DNA from: Halodesulfovibrio sp.
GTDB taxonomy: Bacteria; Desulfobacterota; Desulfovibrionia; Desulfovibrionales; Desulfovibrionaceae
Length of the DNA stretch: 64,000 nucleotides
NCBI RefSeq assembly: GCF_015482765.1
Contig: NZ_JADMLB010000043.1
Location: forward strand, 1-64,000
Direction of reading: 5' to 3'
This document shows, piece after piece, positions 23,882 to 32,538 of the stretch. The notes beneath the pieces were generated by a model. It saw only the letters and a list, made by a program, of their open reading frames with translations. It made no database searches and had not been told where the DNA came from. The position numbers and the translations under genes were made by a program. How positions within the stretch are numbered: position 1 is the stretch's first letter; each line of letters begins with the position of its first letter.

Positions 23882-24661
23882 TTAGCTTCTGAATCCATGC
23901 AGAAAGCCTGCATCATATAGTTTCGAAAAATGTTCTTGGTTGTCCTCACCCGGAAGAACAAGAAAAACGGTCTGGCGGGTAAGATTGTGTTCCGCAACCG
24001 TATCACAAAGATTGCCGATAGTTGTGCGGATAATTTTTTGTTCCGGCCAGCCCACACGGTAAGCTATGACAACGACGATGTCGTCCTCAAGGCCACCCGC
24101 GTGAAGTTCTTCTACAAGGCGCTCCGGATGCGCGGCAGAAAGGTATACAGCCATCGCACAACGATGTCGCGCCATATCCCGCAGCTTTTCCGTCTCCGGA
24201 ACAGGAGTGCGTCCCTCAAGACGAGTAATAATTACAGACTGTGATTCTTCAGGAACTGTTAACGACGTTGCAGAAGCCGCTGCTGCGGCAAAGCTTGCGG
24301 TTACACCGGGGATAGTACCGTAACCGATATCTTCTTTGTCCAAGAGGCGCATTTGTTCCCGAATGGCACCGTATAGGCTCGGGTCTCCGGTATGAACACG
24401 GGCAACTGTTCCACCGTTGCGGACAGTTTTTACCACTGCTGCGTGTGTTTCTTCAAGATTCATCGGGGCAGAGTCCATAATTGTGGCGGACTTTTTTGCT
24501 CCCTCAATGATGACTGTTGGAACCAGTGAACCAGCGTAGAGGACGAGGTCTGCCTCTGCGATCATTCGTGCACCTTTTACAGTGATGAGTTCAGGGTCAC
24601 CCGGGCCGGCACCGATAAACCAGACAGGAGCTGTGTTCCATTCAAGACGAGTAGTTGTCAT
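23882..24661 (-). CDS. cbiF: Cobalt-precorrin-4 C11-methyltransferase
   Basis: A 259-residue SAM-dependent tetrapyrrole methylase that methylates C-11 in cobalamin synthesis (CbiF/CobM). VWFIGAGPGDPELITVKGAR is the family N-terminus, VARVHTGDPSLYGAIREQ and GIPGV-like TIPGVTASFAAAAA follow, with GWPEQKIIRTT at the C-terminal side. GGAAAG precedes the ATG. It follows cbiET on the same strand after 90 bases and precedes a terminator. The cbiD neighbour favours the anaerobic (early cobalt insertion) name. Confidence 0.93.
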   Translation of the reverse strand: MTTTRLEWNTAPVWFIGAGPGDPELITVKGARMIAEADLVLYAGSLVPTVIIEGAKKSATIMDSAPMNLEETHAAVVKTVRNGGTVARVHTGDPSLYGAIREQMRLLDKEDIGYGTIPGVTASFAAAAASATSLTVPEESQSVIITRLEGRTPVPETEKLRDMARHRCAMAVYLSAAHPERLVEELHAGGLEDDIVVVIAYRVGWPEQKIIRTTIGNLCDTVAEHNLTRQTVFLVLPGEDNQEHFSKLYDAGFLHGFRS

Positions 24662-24752
24662 AATCTTTCCGTGTAATTATTTCGTGTCTATCCCGTACTC
24701 CACTGTTTTTATTCTGTGCGGAAATGGTTACAGCGAGTGGATAGTTTTTGTT

Positions 24753-25982
24753 TTAATCAGGTGTTTTTTCAGGCACAGGTTTACGAGCACTGATTATAAA
24801 AATCGGGTTCATGCTGTCGAGACGAATATCATCTGCTAACGGGCGGGAGGTGGATGCCTGAATCATGGTTACATCATATTCCCAGCCAACATGTTTGAAG
24901 TGGTTTTTGGCAGCCTCCAGACTGGAGAGCAGGGTGCAATTTACAACGAGCACGCCGTGTTCCTGTAATGCTTCACAGAGAGGGGCAAGCAAAGAAGCGT
25001 CAGACCCAAGACCGCCGCCTATGAAAATTCTATCAGGTGTCGGTAATTCGTTGAGTACCGTTTGAGCATCTCCATGTCGTACATCAATGTTGATGGCTCC
25101 AAAGCGGGCGCGATTTTCGCGGATAAGATCTATCCGTTCACTTTTACGTTCTACTGCGTAGACTGCTCCATGAGAAAGAAGATGGGCAGCTTCGATGCTG
25201 ACAGAACCGCTACCTGCGCCGATATCCCACATGACGTGGTGCGGTTCAAGTTCCAATGCACCGAGAGAGGCAGAACGGACAGGGCGTTTCGTAATGAGTT
25301 TTCGCTCTGTTGCAAAGAGTGTATCCGGAATACCGATGCGTAGCTGCTGTTCAGGCTTTCCAGTACGTTCGAGCAGAACAGCGTTGAGTCGGGAAAAACT
25401 GCGATTACTGGCTTCTTCAAGAGAACACTTGGAAAGTTGCTCGTTATCTGTTCCCATTTCTTCAAAAATACCAATGCGGAACCATGTGATTCCTCTGTCC
25501 AGCAGCCTTTGGGCAATGACAGCAGGAATATTTGTATCATCAGTAAGGACAACAACATGATCACATTGCATTAATGCTGAGTAGAGGGGAGTGTAATCGT
25601 TACGTCCATGGAGGGAAACCATCCGCATGTGCTGCCATGAAACATTGGCACGCGCAGCTATCGCTTGTACTGTGGCTGTGTTGGGATGGATGACAACATT
25701 ATCCGAACCGAATTCTTTGATGATTCTGTCACCGATGCCAAAAAATAACGGGTCACCGTCTGCTATGACAACTACTTCTTTGCGGGCATTGTAGCGTTCA
25801 GCCATTGCTGTAAACACGTCTGATAACGGTGCGGTTATCGGAATAGTTTCTGTTTCAAGTTCGGCAAAAGCTTCCAGTTGGCGTTTTCCGCCTACCAGTA
25901 CATCCGCAGTTGTAATAATTTGCTCATGAATTTCTGGAAGCGTGTCAGGATCAATCCCAAGACCAACTACATGAATAGCCAT
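24753..25982 (-). CDS. cbiET: Fused cobalt-precorrin-7 C5-methyltransferase / precorrin-6Y C15-methyltransferase (decarboxylating)
   Basis: A 409-residue fusion. The first half (residues 1-205) is a CbiE-type tetrapyrrole methylase (VVGLGIDPDTLPEI, then VVVIADGDPLFFGIGDRI). The second half (about 215-405) is a CbiT class I methyltransferase that also decarboxylates the C-12 acetate (MWDIGAGSGSVSIEAAHL, IFIGGGLGSDASLLAPL). Together they perform late methylations of the corrin ring. GGAG precedes the ATG. It lies 42 bases after cbiD. Confidence 0.95.
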   Translation of the reverse strand: MAIHVVGLGIDPDTLPEIHEQIITTADVLVGGKRQLEAFAELETETIPITAPLSDVFTAMAERYNARKEVVVIADGDPLFFGIGDRIIKEFGSDNVVIHPNTATVQAIAARANVSWQHMRMVSLHGRNDYTPLYSALMQCDHVVVLTDDTNIPAVIAQRLLDRGITWFRIGIFEEMGTDNEQLSKCSLEEASNRSFSRLNAVLLERTGKPEQQLRIGIPDTLFATERKLITKRPVRSASLGALELEPHHVMWDIGAGSGSVSIEAAHLLSHGAVYAVERKSERIDLIRENRARFGAINIDVRHGDAQTVLNELPTPDRIFIGGGLGSDASLLAPLCEALQEHGVLVVNCTLLSSLEAAKNHFKHVGWEYDVTMIQASTSRPLADDIRLDSMNPIFIISARKPVPEKTPD

Positions 25983-26024
25983 AAATTTCTCCAGCAGGTT
26001 TCCGGTTGCAACGATTGAGTGTGA

Positions 26025-27137
26025 TTAAACAACAGTAAGCAAAGTACCATCAAAATCAAAAAGATATACTGTAATTTTTACGCGATGCTTTGCCCATGCT
26101 TCTGCTGCATCACGAGCTATGGTTGCCACATAACGTAGCGCGTTATTTTTGTTGGGGTCATCTTTCAGTATGTCCAGCACTTGTCGAGCTGTATTAGCGC
26201 CTTCAATTTCATGAAGGAGGGAAGATGACACTCCGGCTTCGCTACACCATTTTGCGAGCAGAACGAAGTTAATGGGTGCAGTTTTTGCGTGAGTATAAGC
26301 ATGTCCCTGCGCTAATTTAACGAGTTTTCCAAAAAAGCATGACCATGCAGCGCAGGAAAACCCTTTATCGGCAGCCGATTCAAGAGAAAATTGTACAAAG
26401 TCAGCTGCCTGTACAAAGGAAAGTTCAAGCCAGTCCGGAAGTTTTTCCATTAACAGGCGTTCGCTGCGTCTGCCTGTTGAGAAACCAATGCATTGTGCTC
26501 CGGCAGCAAGAGAAACATCCATCCCTTGTAGAATTGTTGCCTGCCATGAACTATGACTGAACGGTTTCACTGTTCCGCGGGTTCCGAGAATTGAAATGCC
26601 TCCCAGAATGCCGAGACGGGCATTCATGGTATTTTTTGCCCGTTCTTCTCCTTTGGGAACGACGATTACGATTCGAACACCGCCTGTATATCCAGCGTCA
26701 GCGCAAGCTTCACGCGCAGCAGCTTTAATTTGTTCTTGGGGTTCCGGGTTAATAGCTGGGTTTCCCGCAGGGACGGGTAATCCGGGCAGTGTGACGTGTC
26801 CTACCCCTTTGCCGCCCTCAAGGATGATATCATCTGTGTCCGGCAGTAAATAGACATGCGCCTCTATATGCAGCCCGTTCGTAGCATCAGGATCATCTCC
26901 GCCATCTTTTATTACGGTGCCGACCGCATGCTCTTTTTCCAATTTTACGGAGTTAACAGGAACGGTTAACCGTGCGTTTGGTGCACCTGTAGCGCCGTTC
27001 TCCGGTAAAAACGGGGGAAGGGCTATTTCCAGCGATGTAACTTTTTTCTGTAGCAATAATAAACGAAGCGCCGCACCGGCAGCAGCCGATGCAGATGAGC
27101 CTGTTGTATAGCCTTCTCGTAGTCTCTTTTCTGCCAT
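26025..27137 (-). CDS. cbiD: Cobalt-precorrin-5B C1-methyltransferase
   Basis: A 370-residue CbiD, marker of the oxygen-independent cobalamin route. REGYTTGSSASAAAGAAL is the family N-terminus, DGGDDPDATNGLHIEAHVYL and GGKGVGHVTLPGLPVPAG are signatures, and SILGTRGTVKPFSHSSW follows. It is the first gene of cbiD-cbiET-cbiF. GGG lies very close to the ATG, so the ribosome binding site is poor. The C-terminal end (KITVYLFDFDGTLLTVV) has an HAD-like look, probably by chance. Confidence 0.94.
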   Translation of the reverse strand: MAEKRLREGYTTGSSASAAAGAALRLLLLQKKVTSLEIALPPFLPENGATGAPNARLTVPVNSVKLEKEHAVGTVIKDGGDDPDATNGLHIEAHVYLLPDTDDIILEGGKGVGHVTLPGLPVPAGNPAINPEPQEQIKAAAREACADAGYTGGVRIVIVVPKGEERAKNTMNARLGILGGISILGTRGTVKPFSHSSWQATILQGMDVSLAAGAQCIGFSTGRRSERLLMEKLPDWLELSFVQAADFVQFSLESAADKGFSCAAWSCFFGKLVKLAQGHAYTHAKTAPINFVLLAKWCSEAGVSSSLLHEIEGANTARQVLDILKDDPNKNNALRYVATIARDAAEAWAKHRVKITVYLFDFDGTLLTVV

Positions 27138-27301
27138 TTCCCTTATATACTGCTGAGCGGGTTAAATTGCAAAAAAATTAGTTCGCAGAACATTTGTTCT
27201 TTCAACAGCTATCATAGATAGATTCTATGGGTTCGTGTGATTACAATGCGTATTATCGATTTGATTAAAAACATCAGGATGATAAAAATAGGAGTATGAG
27301 T

Positions 27302-27775
27302 GTGCTCAATAATATTTCATCACGTATTTTCGAACGTACAACGATTGTGCTGGTTGTGCGTGTTTTTCTTGGTGCAGTGTTTGTATACGCTGGTGCCGGA
27401 AAGTTATGGGATGTGCGCGGTTTTGCACTCATCATAGAAGAATTTGGTCTAGTTCCATTATGGTTGCTCCCGCATGTTGCGCTTGGCCTTCCTGCTCTTG
27501 AAGTTTTCGCAGGTGTAGGTCTTATTTTCAATGTACGTGGTAGCTTATCCATGATTACAGCTATGACTGTCGCGTTTATGGTGGTGCTAGGATACGCCAT
27601 CTATGAAGGACTTGTTATCGCTGACTGCGGTTGCTTTGCTGCAGATGAACTTCCTTCCGGATATGATGACGGTAGTGCATTGCGTGAAGCATTCATACGG
27701 GATGTAGGCTTATTGGCTGCCTGTTGCTTTTTATTTTTCTCTTCATTGCGAAGAAAGCAGACTGCTCGTATTTAG
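27302..27775 (+). CDS. MauE/DoxX family redox-associated membrane protein
   Basis: A membrane protein of about 158 residues with four hydrophobic spans, resembling MauE/DoxX. FLGAVFVYAGAGKLWD in the first span is typical, and the DCGCF motif (VIADCGCFAADELP) matches the paired cysteines of MauE-type proteins thought to help disulfide or thiol chemistry at the membrane. ATG at 27296 is also open, but GTG at 27302 sits seven bases after AGGAG and is preferred. It heads a three-gene set with a rhodanese and a C_GCAxxG_C_C protein. Confidence 0.82.
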   Translation: MLNNISSRIFERTTIVLVVRVFLGAVFVYAGAGKLWDVRGFALIIEEFGLVPLWLLPHVALGLPALEVFAGVGLIFNVRGSLSMITAMTVAFMVVLGYAIYEGLVIADCGCFAADELPSGYDDGSALREAFIRDVGLLAACCFLFFSSLRRKQTARI

Positions 27776-27808
27776 TAGTCGCTGAATTCAGATTAATCGG
27801 AGTGTGCT

Positions 27809-28318
27809 GTGCGTAAGTTTTTTGTTTGCTGTATGTTGCTGGTAAGTGTTTTTATGTTGAGCGGCTTTATGGGGCTTGGCGAGTCAGAAGTTGAACTTGA
27901 AGGAAAAGCTATTAAGCTTGCTAACGAAGTTCAGCGCGGTGACTACAACGTTATGTCTACTGCTGAATTGAAAAGCGCTTTAGCAAAAGGCGACGTACTT
28001 GTTGTAGATACAATGCCCTACGAAGCTTCCTACAAGAAAAATCATATTCCTGGTGCAAAACAATTTTTATTCCCGATTCCTGATATGAAGACTTGGGATG
28101 CTAAAGAGACTGGCGGAAAAACTCAGGCCGAATTTGAAGCCATGCTTGGCGCAGATAAAGATCGTATGCTTGTTTTTTACTGCGGTTTTGTAAAATGCAC
28201 CCGCTCTCATAATGGTGCCATGTGGGCACGTAAACTTGGCTACACAAATGTATACCGTCACCCGGGTGGCATTAAAGCATGGAAAGAAGCCGGATACACA
28301 GTAGATGAAGTTAAATAA
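27809..28318 (+). CDS. Exported rhodanese-like protein
   Basis: A 169-residue protein starting with GTG, with an N-terminal signal or anchor (residues 1-22, FFVCCMLLVSVFMLSGF) and a rhodanese domain. VLVVDTMPYEASYKKNHIPG and HPGGIKAWKEAGY fit the family, and Cys125 in VFYCGFVKCTRSH is the expected catalytic cysteine, with Cys130 nearby. It would transfer sulfane sulfur or act in thiol relay on the outer face of the membrane. Its last codons overlap the start of the next gene. Confidence 0.88.
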   Translation: MRKFFVCCMLLVSVFMLSGFMGLGESEVELEGKAIKLANEVQRGDYNVMSTAELKSALAKGDVLVVDTMPYEASYKKNHIPGAKQFLFPIPDMKTWDAKETGGKTQAEFEAMLGADKDRMLVFYCGFVKCTRSHNGAMWARKLGYTNVYRHPGGIKAWKEAGYTVDEVK

Positions 28319-28916
28319 GTACACAGAAGCGTCACTTGTTGATGCTGAGCTTTCTCCTGAAGCAGAAGCAATGGTTGAAAAACTGAAGCTTCGTGCGGAG
28401 AATCTTTTTAGTACCCGTGCGCTGATGTGTGCTGAAGCTGTGCTGGTTACGTTGAACGAAGCGTTTGATGGTTCTCTTTCTGAAGAAGAGGCAATCAATC
28501 TCGGTTCAACTTTCTGCATGGGCGTCGGAACCGCTGGTTGTATGTGTGGTGCTTTGGCTGGTGGACTTGCATCAGTGGGGATGTTCACAGGTAAGGGACG
28601 CATTGCAACAAGCAATGCTCATGCTCGCGAATGTGGTAAAGATTTGCACGATGCGTTTGTGCGGAATCATAAATCTACCTGCTGCCGTACGTTGACCAGA
28701 CATGTGAAAGATGACTCAGCAAAGCATTTTGCGCAGTGTACTATGCTTACCGGAAATGCCACAGAGTTGGCTGCACGAATAATTCTCGCAGAGCGGGGTG
28801 GTGAGTTGCTTTCTTCAGCTGACCATAAGCCGTTATCTAAAGTGCAGGTACTTGGGATGCGTATAGGAAACATGCTTCGCAGCTTGCTTCATAAAGGCGC
28901 GTTAGTGAACCGGTAA
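28305..28916 (+). CDS. C_GCAxxG_C_C family protein
   Basis: A 203-residue cytoplasmic protein of the C_GCAxxG_C_C redox family, common in anaerobes. It has FCMGVGTAGCMCGALAGG around residues 65-85, an upstream cysteine in ALMCAEAVL, and paired later cysteines (STCCRTL and FAQCTML). A link to selenium or sulfur redox chemistry has been suggested for the family but no reaction is proven. It overlaps the rhodanese gene by 14 bases, which supports a joint function. Confidence 0.85.
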   Translation: MKLNKYTEASLVDAELSPEAEAMVEKLKLRAENLFSTRALMCAEAVLVTLNEAFDGSLSEEEAINLGSTFCMGVGTAGCMCGALAGGLASVGMFTGKGRIATSNAHARECGKDLHDAFVRNHKSTCCRTLTRHVKDDSAKHFAQCTMLTGNATELAARIILAERGGELLSSADHKPLSKVQVLGMRIGNMLRSLLHKGALVNR

Positions 28917-28940
28917 CGCAATAGAAAGACATTGAATGAA

Positions 28941-28971
28941 AAAAATCCGCATGCATTGCATGCGGATTTTT
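28941..28971 (+). terminator. Terminator of the MauE-rhodanese-C_GCAxxG operon
   Basis: AAAAATCCGCATGC and GCATGCGGATTTTT form a 14-base-pair perfect stem with a three-base loop, about 25 bases after the stop codon, with a T-run on the plus strand. Confidence 0.93.
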
Positions 28972-29376
28972 TTATGATCTGAAGAATAGGAAAAAAGGGT
29001 TGGCGAACCGACATGGTGTGGGCAAGTCGGTTCGCCGACCGAGAGATATCATATATGTTGCAGGCATATATTTTAAAGACAGAGGAGAAGACCGCTGTTC
29101 TCTCGGTACAGTCTGTCAAACGCGGGCTAGTCGATGACAGACTGGAGTGGCAATGAGCGCACCCGAAGGTGCTGCAGAGAGAAATTTGTAGCCATCATTG
29201 ATAGCGTAGTTGGGTTGTATACTCAACCAATGTTGTTTGCAAGGTAAAATAACAGCGTCAGTTATAGAAAATATAGCGCTGCCTATGTAATGATGAATTG
29301 TTACTGTGTCTTATGACAAAAATGCTAAAAAGGGGGCGGCGCTGTCCTTTTGTCTACCTGACATGTTTTTCCAATA
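28972..29376. other. Intergenic region, 405 bases, one hairpin, no gene seen
   Basis: This stretch lies between two converging genes, so it needs no promoter. It holds an inverted repeat GGCGAACCGAC (29002-29012) and GTCGGTTCGCC (29026-29036) with a 13-base loop and no T-run, and a weaker GTTGGGTTGTATACTCAAC dyad near 29209. No ORF has a convincing start. A small RNA is possible but not shown. Confidence 0.4.
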
Positions 29377-29889
29377 CTAAATGAGGCTGACCCCATATTT
29401 ACAAGGACAGCTTTCAATGGTTGCTGCTTCAACAAGGCAGTTCTTTTCCCAATGACTTATGCGGTCTGTAATGATTTTAAGGAAAATTTTAGCATTTTCA
29501 GGATCTTTATCGAGTTCGCTTAATGCTTTGGGACGAGGGAGAAGCAAGCATGTTGACGGTACAACTGCCTGCACAGAAAAAAGACGTTCTGTATCAGCAA
29601 TAAGCGCAAGAGTGCCGAATACTTTTCCTTGGGAAACAGTGCCGTGCGTTGAGTGCTTTTCCATATAGCTATGCGAGATGGAAAGTGAGCCCTGAATAAG
29701 CAAGTACGCTTTGTTGTCAAAGTCACCTTGGTTAAAGACATGTTCGCCAACCTGATAATTCATACGTTTTACAAGAAGGGCGTATGAACGCAGGCGTTCG
29801 AGCGGTACCTTCGAAAAGATATCTGTTTTTAGTAACAGATCAAGATTCTGGTCATATTCACATGATGGTGCTTTAGGCTTGGTATCCAT
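29377..29889 (-). CDS. Cyclic nucleotide-binding-fold protein without DNA-binding domain
   Basis: A 170-residue protein with a CRP-type sensory beta-barrel (about residues 20-140): VGEHVFNQGDFDNKAYLLIQ and GKVFGTLALIADTERLFSVQ. The usual phosphate-binding GExxL...RxA signature is not clear, so the ligand may not be a cyclic nucleotide. No helix-turn-helix follows; the C-terminus carries CPCKYG. ATG at 29889 with AGGAG upstream is chosen; the longer frame lies within the ABC gene. It is 37 bases downstream of the ABC exporter gene and may regulate it. Confidence 0.8.
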   Translation of the reverse strand: MDTKPKAPSCEYDQNLDLLLKTDIFSKVPLERLRSYALLVKRMNYQVGEHVFNQGDFDNKAYLLIQGSLSISHSYMEKHSTHGTVSQGKVFGTLALIADTERLFSVQAVVPSTCLLLPRPKALSELDKDPENAKIFLKIITDRISHWEKNCLVEAATIESCPCKYGVSLI

Positions 29890-29926
29890 AAGTACTCCTG
29901 AAAGTAATCGATAATTTTGCTGTGGG

Positions 29927-32455
29927 TTATGAACCGCCATGAACAAGTTCGTAAAGAGCGCCTTTGCGAGCCATGAGATCCTCGTAGGTGCCTTTTTCAA
30001 CAAGCTTGCCGCTGCGAAGTACCGCCACTTTGTCATAACCCGGCAGGGTATCCAGTCGATGGACAACAGACAGGATGGTGGCTTTGCCTTTTAACATTTT
30101 TTCCATAACGTTCTGAATTCGTGCCTGTGAGGCATTATCCAGCGCTGATGTTGCTTCATCGAAGATATAGATCGGCGGCTGTTTGAGGAAGGCACGGGCA
30201 AGAGCAACTTTTTGTCGTTGCCCGCCAGAAAGGTCTTCGCCCATATTACCGACGTTGTGCTCGAGGCCGATCTGAAGAATTGTTTCCAGCACGCCTTCAA
30301 GGATTAGAAGCTGATTCATATGTTGCTGGACGCGTTCTTCTGCACCTGCGTTGTCGAGTTTGATGTGTCCGTAAGCTATGTTGTCCATGATGGTCAGAGT
30401 GTGAACATAGCTTTCTCTGCAATAGGTGTTGAATGTGCCCGGCAGATGGATATCCATGTAAGTTTTAAATGAGCTTCTGATTTCACTGATGGAACTGTAG
30501 ATCTTTTCAGGAATTGAAGCGATGGAGTGCTGACTCAGGGTGAAGTTCAAACTCAGATAGAGTAGTGCGGCACGTCCTTCTTCATCAAGTTTGACAAGTC
30601 CTTCTTCCGGTGTCTGCGCGCGTTGTAATTGTTCAACTATTTTATTGTATACAGGCAGTTCATCCGAAGGCACGGGGCTGCGTTGGAGCAGTTCTTGTTC
30701 ATCGGGTGAGTTATGGATGAGTTCTATTGTTCGGGTCGCAATAATGCTGCCGAGAAGCTCAAGTTCAGCCAGTAAATTGAACTCTTTTAAGAAAGAAACA
30801 AATTGAGGAACCTTATGAAGGTTTTTCAGAGAGATATCTTCATCTTTTGAAGCACCAAAGATGATGTTTTCTGCTATTGGAGCATAATGCAGGTAATTGT
30901 CAGAATTAAAGAATTCAATATCATTATGTAGTTGAGCACCGTGTAGTTGCTGGAATTGTTCACGGGCTCTGATAAGGCTTTCTATCAACTCTGGTGAAGT
31001 ATCTTTTTTTAATGTAGTTCGCAGACCAAAACCGAGCACGTCAACAAATAGACCAACCTGTTGCGCAACTTCAATGACTCTGTCCAGATCTGGAAGTTCT
31101 GGGTCATCATCTCCTCGTTGCCGCATGAGTGCTTCACTGCTGTAAATAAGGTTGTTGAAGATTGTTCCGTCAAAGATGAACGGATGCTGTGCAACAATCC
31201 CTACGTTTTCCGCAATGTCCTGTTTACTCATATGTCCAACTTCATGTCCGTCTAACTGTACACTGCCGCCAGTGTAACGGAGCATCTGTCCCACAGCACC
31301 GGCCAGTGTTGACTTGCCGCTTCCTGAGAATCCAACAAGCGCTAAATGCTCACCCGGTTTGATGTTGAGATCAATGTTATCCAGTAAGCGGATGTTAGTT
31401 CCTATTGTGAAGGACAAATCCTTGATGTTGATATCACCTTCGAATTTATACACATCGCGTCCTTCAGGAATGGAAGGGAATTCGGCTGCCATATCAAAGT
31501 AATCCATGACCTGTTTGTAGCGAACCACGCAGTCCTGATAGAGTTGGTAAAACTCCATGAGCTCTTTCCATGGGTCATACAGTTTTTCATAGGCTGAAAG
31601 GAAAGCAACCAAAGCGCCGAGTTCAAATTTCCCCTGAATGGCGAGATAACCACCTACAAGGAATAGAAAGAATGGGCCAAGGGATTGGAAGAGGTTGTTT
31701 GTGAACTTGATGCCGAACTTAACAATAAGCAGGCGGTACGTAATGTTGTAGAGCCAGAGTGCAGATTTTTTGAACTTGTTTTCTTCCAGAGAAAAAGCGC
31801 AGTTTCCTTGGATTTCATGAATGCCGGTCATGGATTCACTAATAATGCTGCTAGTCCTTCGCCAACCATTTGTCTTTTGCCTGTTAAGACTGTTGTATTT
31901 ACGCTGAAGGATAGGAATGATCATCATTTCGACAGGATAAATTGCAATAGATAACCCTGCCAGAAGAGGGTCCAGATAAAGCATGTATCCTGCAAAAGCG
32001 AGGAACGTAAGGATGTTGACCAGTGGGGCAGATATCGCCATGCCTGCAAAAGTTGCCATGGGGAGCAACTCTGCCATCAGTGTGGAAACAACCAGCCCCG
32101 GGGAGGTTCTGCGGAAGAACGGCATGGGGAGTGTTAAAATGTGATCGTAGAGATGAGTTCTGATTCTGTAGAGTGTTCGTTCGCCGACTTTTGCCTGAAG
32201 AATATTAATGGCATATTTTAATGAACCTGCAAGAAAGACTGCCGAGATGTAGATCATGCAATAGTAGATGAGGGCGTCAATTTTCTTTAGCTGGATTGCG
32301 TCAGAAACGATACGTTTCTGCATCTCAATAGGAACCAGTCGCATGCCAACCGTTATGACAATGATCGTAATCATTGTTAGTTGTAGCGGTTTATTTTTAT
32401 GTAGTACCCAAAAATACATGGAACGCTTGGTGATCGGGGGCAGTTCATTAGCCAT
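29927..32455 (-). CDS. ABC exporter half-transporter with a large insertion in its ATPase domain
   Basis: An 842-residue fused permease-ATPase. Residues about 20-320 are a type I exporter membrane domain with six spans. The ATPase has Walker A GFSGSGKST (about 375-383), Q-loop VGIVAQHPF (about 423), LSGGQ (about 742-746), Walker B IYIFDEATSALD (about 762-773) and the H-loop histidine (about 799). Q-loop and LSGGQ lie some 320 residues apart, against about 60 in ordinary exporters, so roughly 250 residues are inserted in the helical domain. Inside the insert, APIAENIIFG and LTIMDNIAYG resemble the segment after a Q-loop. ATG at 32455 follows AAAGGA. The substrate is unknown. Confidence 0.85.
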   Translation of the reverse strand: MANELPPITKRSMYFWVLHKNKPLQLTMITIIVITVGMRLVPIEMQKRIVSDAIQLKKIDALIYYCMIYISAVFLAGSLKYAINILQAKVGERTLYRIRTHLYDHILTLPMPFFRRTSPGLVVSTLMAELLPMATFAGMAISAPLVNILTFLAFAGYMLYLDPLLAGLSIAIYPVEMMIIPILQRKYNSLNRQKTNGWRRTSSIISESMTGIHEIQGNCAFSLEENKFKKSALWLYNITYRLLIVKFGIKFTNNLFQSLGPFFLFLVGGYLAIQGKFELGALVAFLSAYEKLYDPWKELMEFYQLYQDCVVRYKQVMDYFDMAAEFPSIPEGRDVYKFEGDINIKDLSFTIGTNIRLLDNIDLNIKPGEHLALVGFSGSGKSTLAGAVGQMLRYTGGSVQLDGHEVGHMSKQDIAENVGIVAQHPFIFDGTIFNNLIYSSEALMRQRGDDDPELPDLDRVIEVAQQVGLFVDVLGFGLRTTLKKDTSPELIESLIRAREQFQQLHGAQLHNDIEFFNSDNYLHYAPIAENIIFGASKDEDISLKNLHKVPQFVSFLKEFNLLAELELLGSIIATRTIELIHNSPDEQELLQRSPVPSDELPVYNKIVEQLQRAQTPEEGLVKLDEEGRAALLYLSLNFTLSQHSIASIPEKIYSSISEIRSSFKTYMDIHLPGTFNTYCRESYVHTLTIMDNIAYGHIKLDNAGAEERVQQHMNQLLILEGVLETILQIGLEHNVGNMGEDLSGGQRQKVALARAFLKQPPIYIFDEATSALDNASQARIQNVMEKMLKGKATILSVVHRLDTLPGYDKVAVLRSGKLVEKGTYEDLMARKGALYELVHGGS

Positions 32456-32538
32456 GCTTGGTTTCCTTTGATGTATGTAAGTCACATCGTGCGGGCATAT
32501 ATAACAATATTAAGAAGCAAGGTACGGTACAATGCCTA

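Noticed and set aside
27138-27301. Cobalamin riboswitch upstream of cbiD
   Set aside because: The characteristic B12-box pattern was not seen in this short divergent region.
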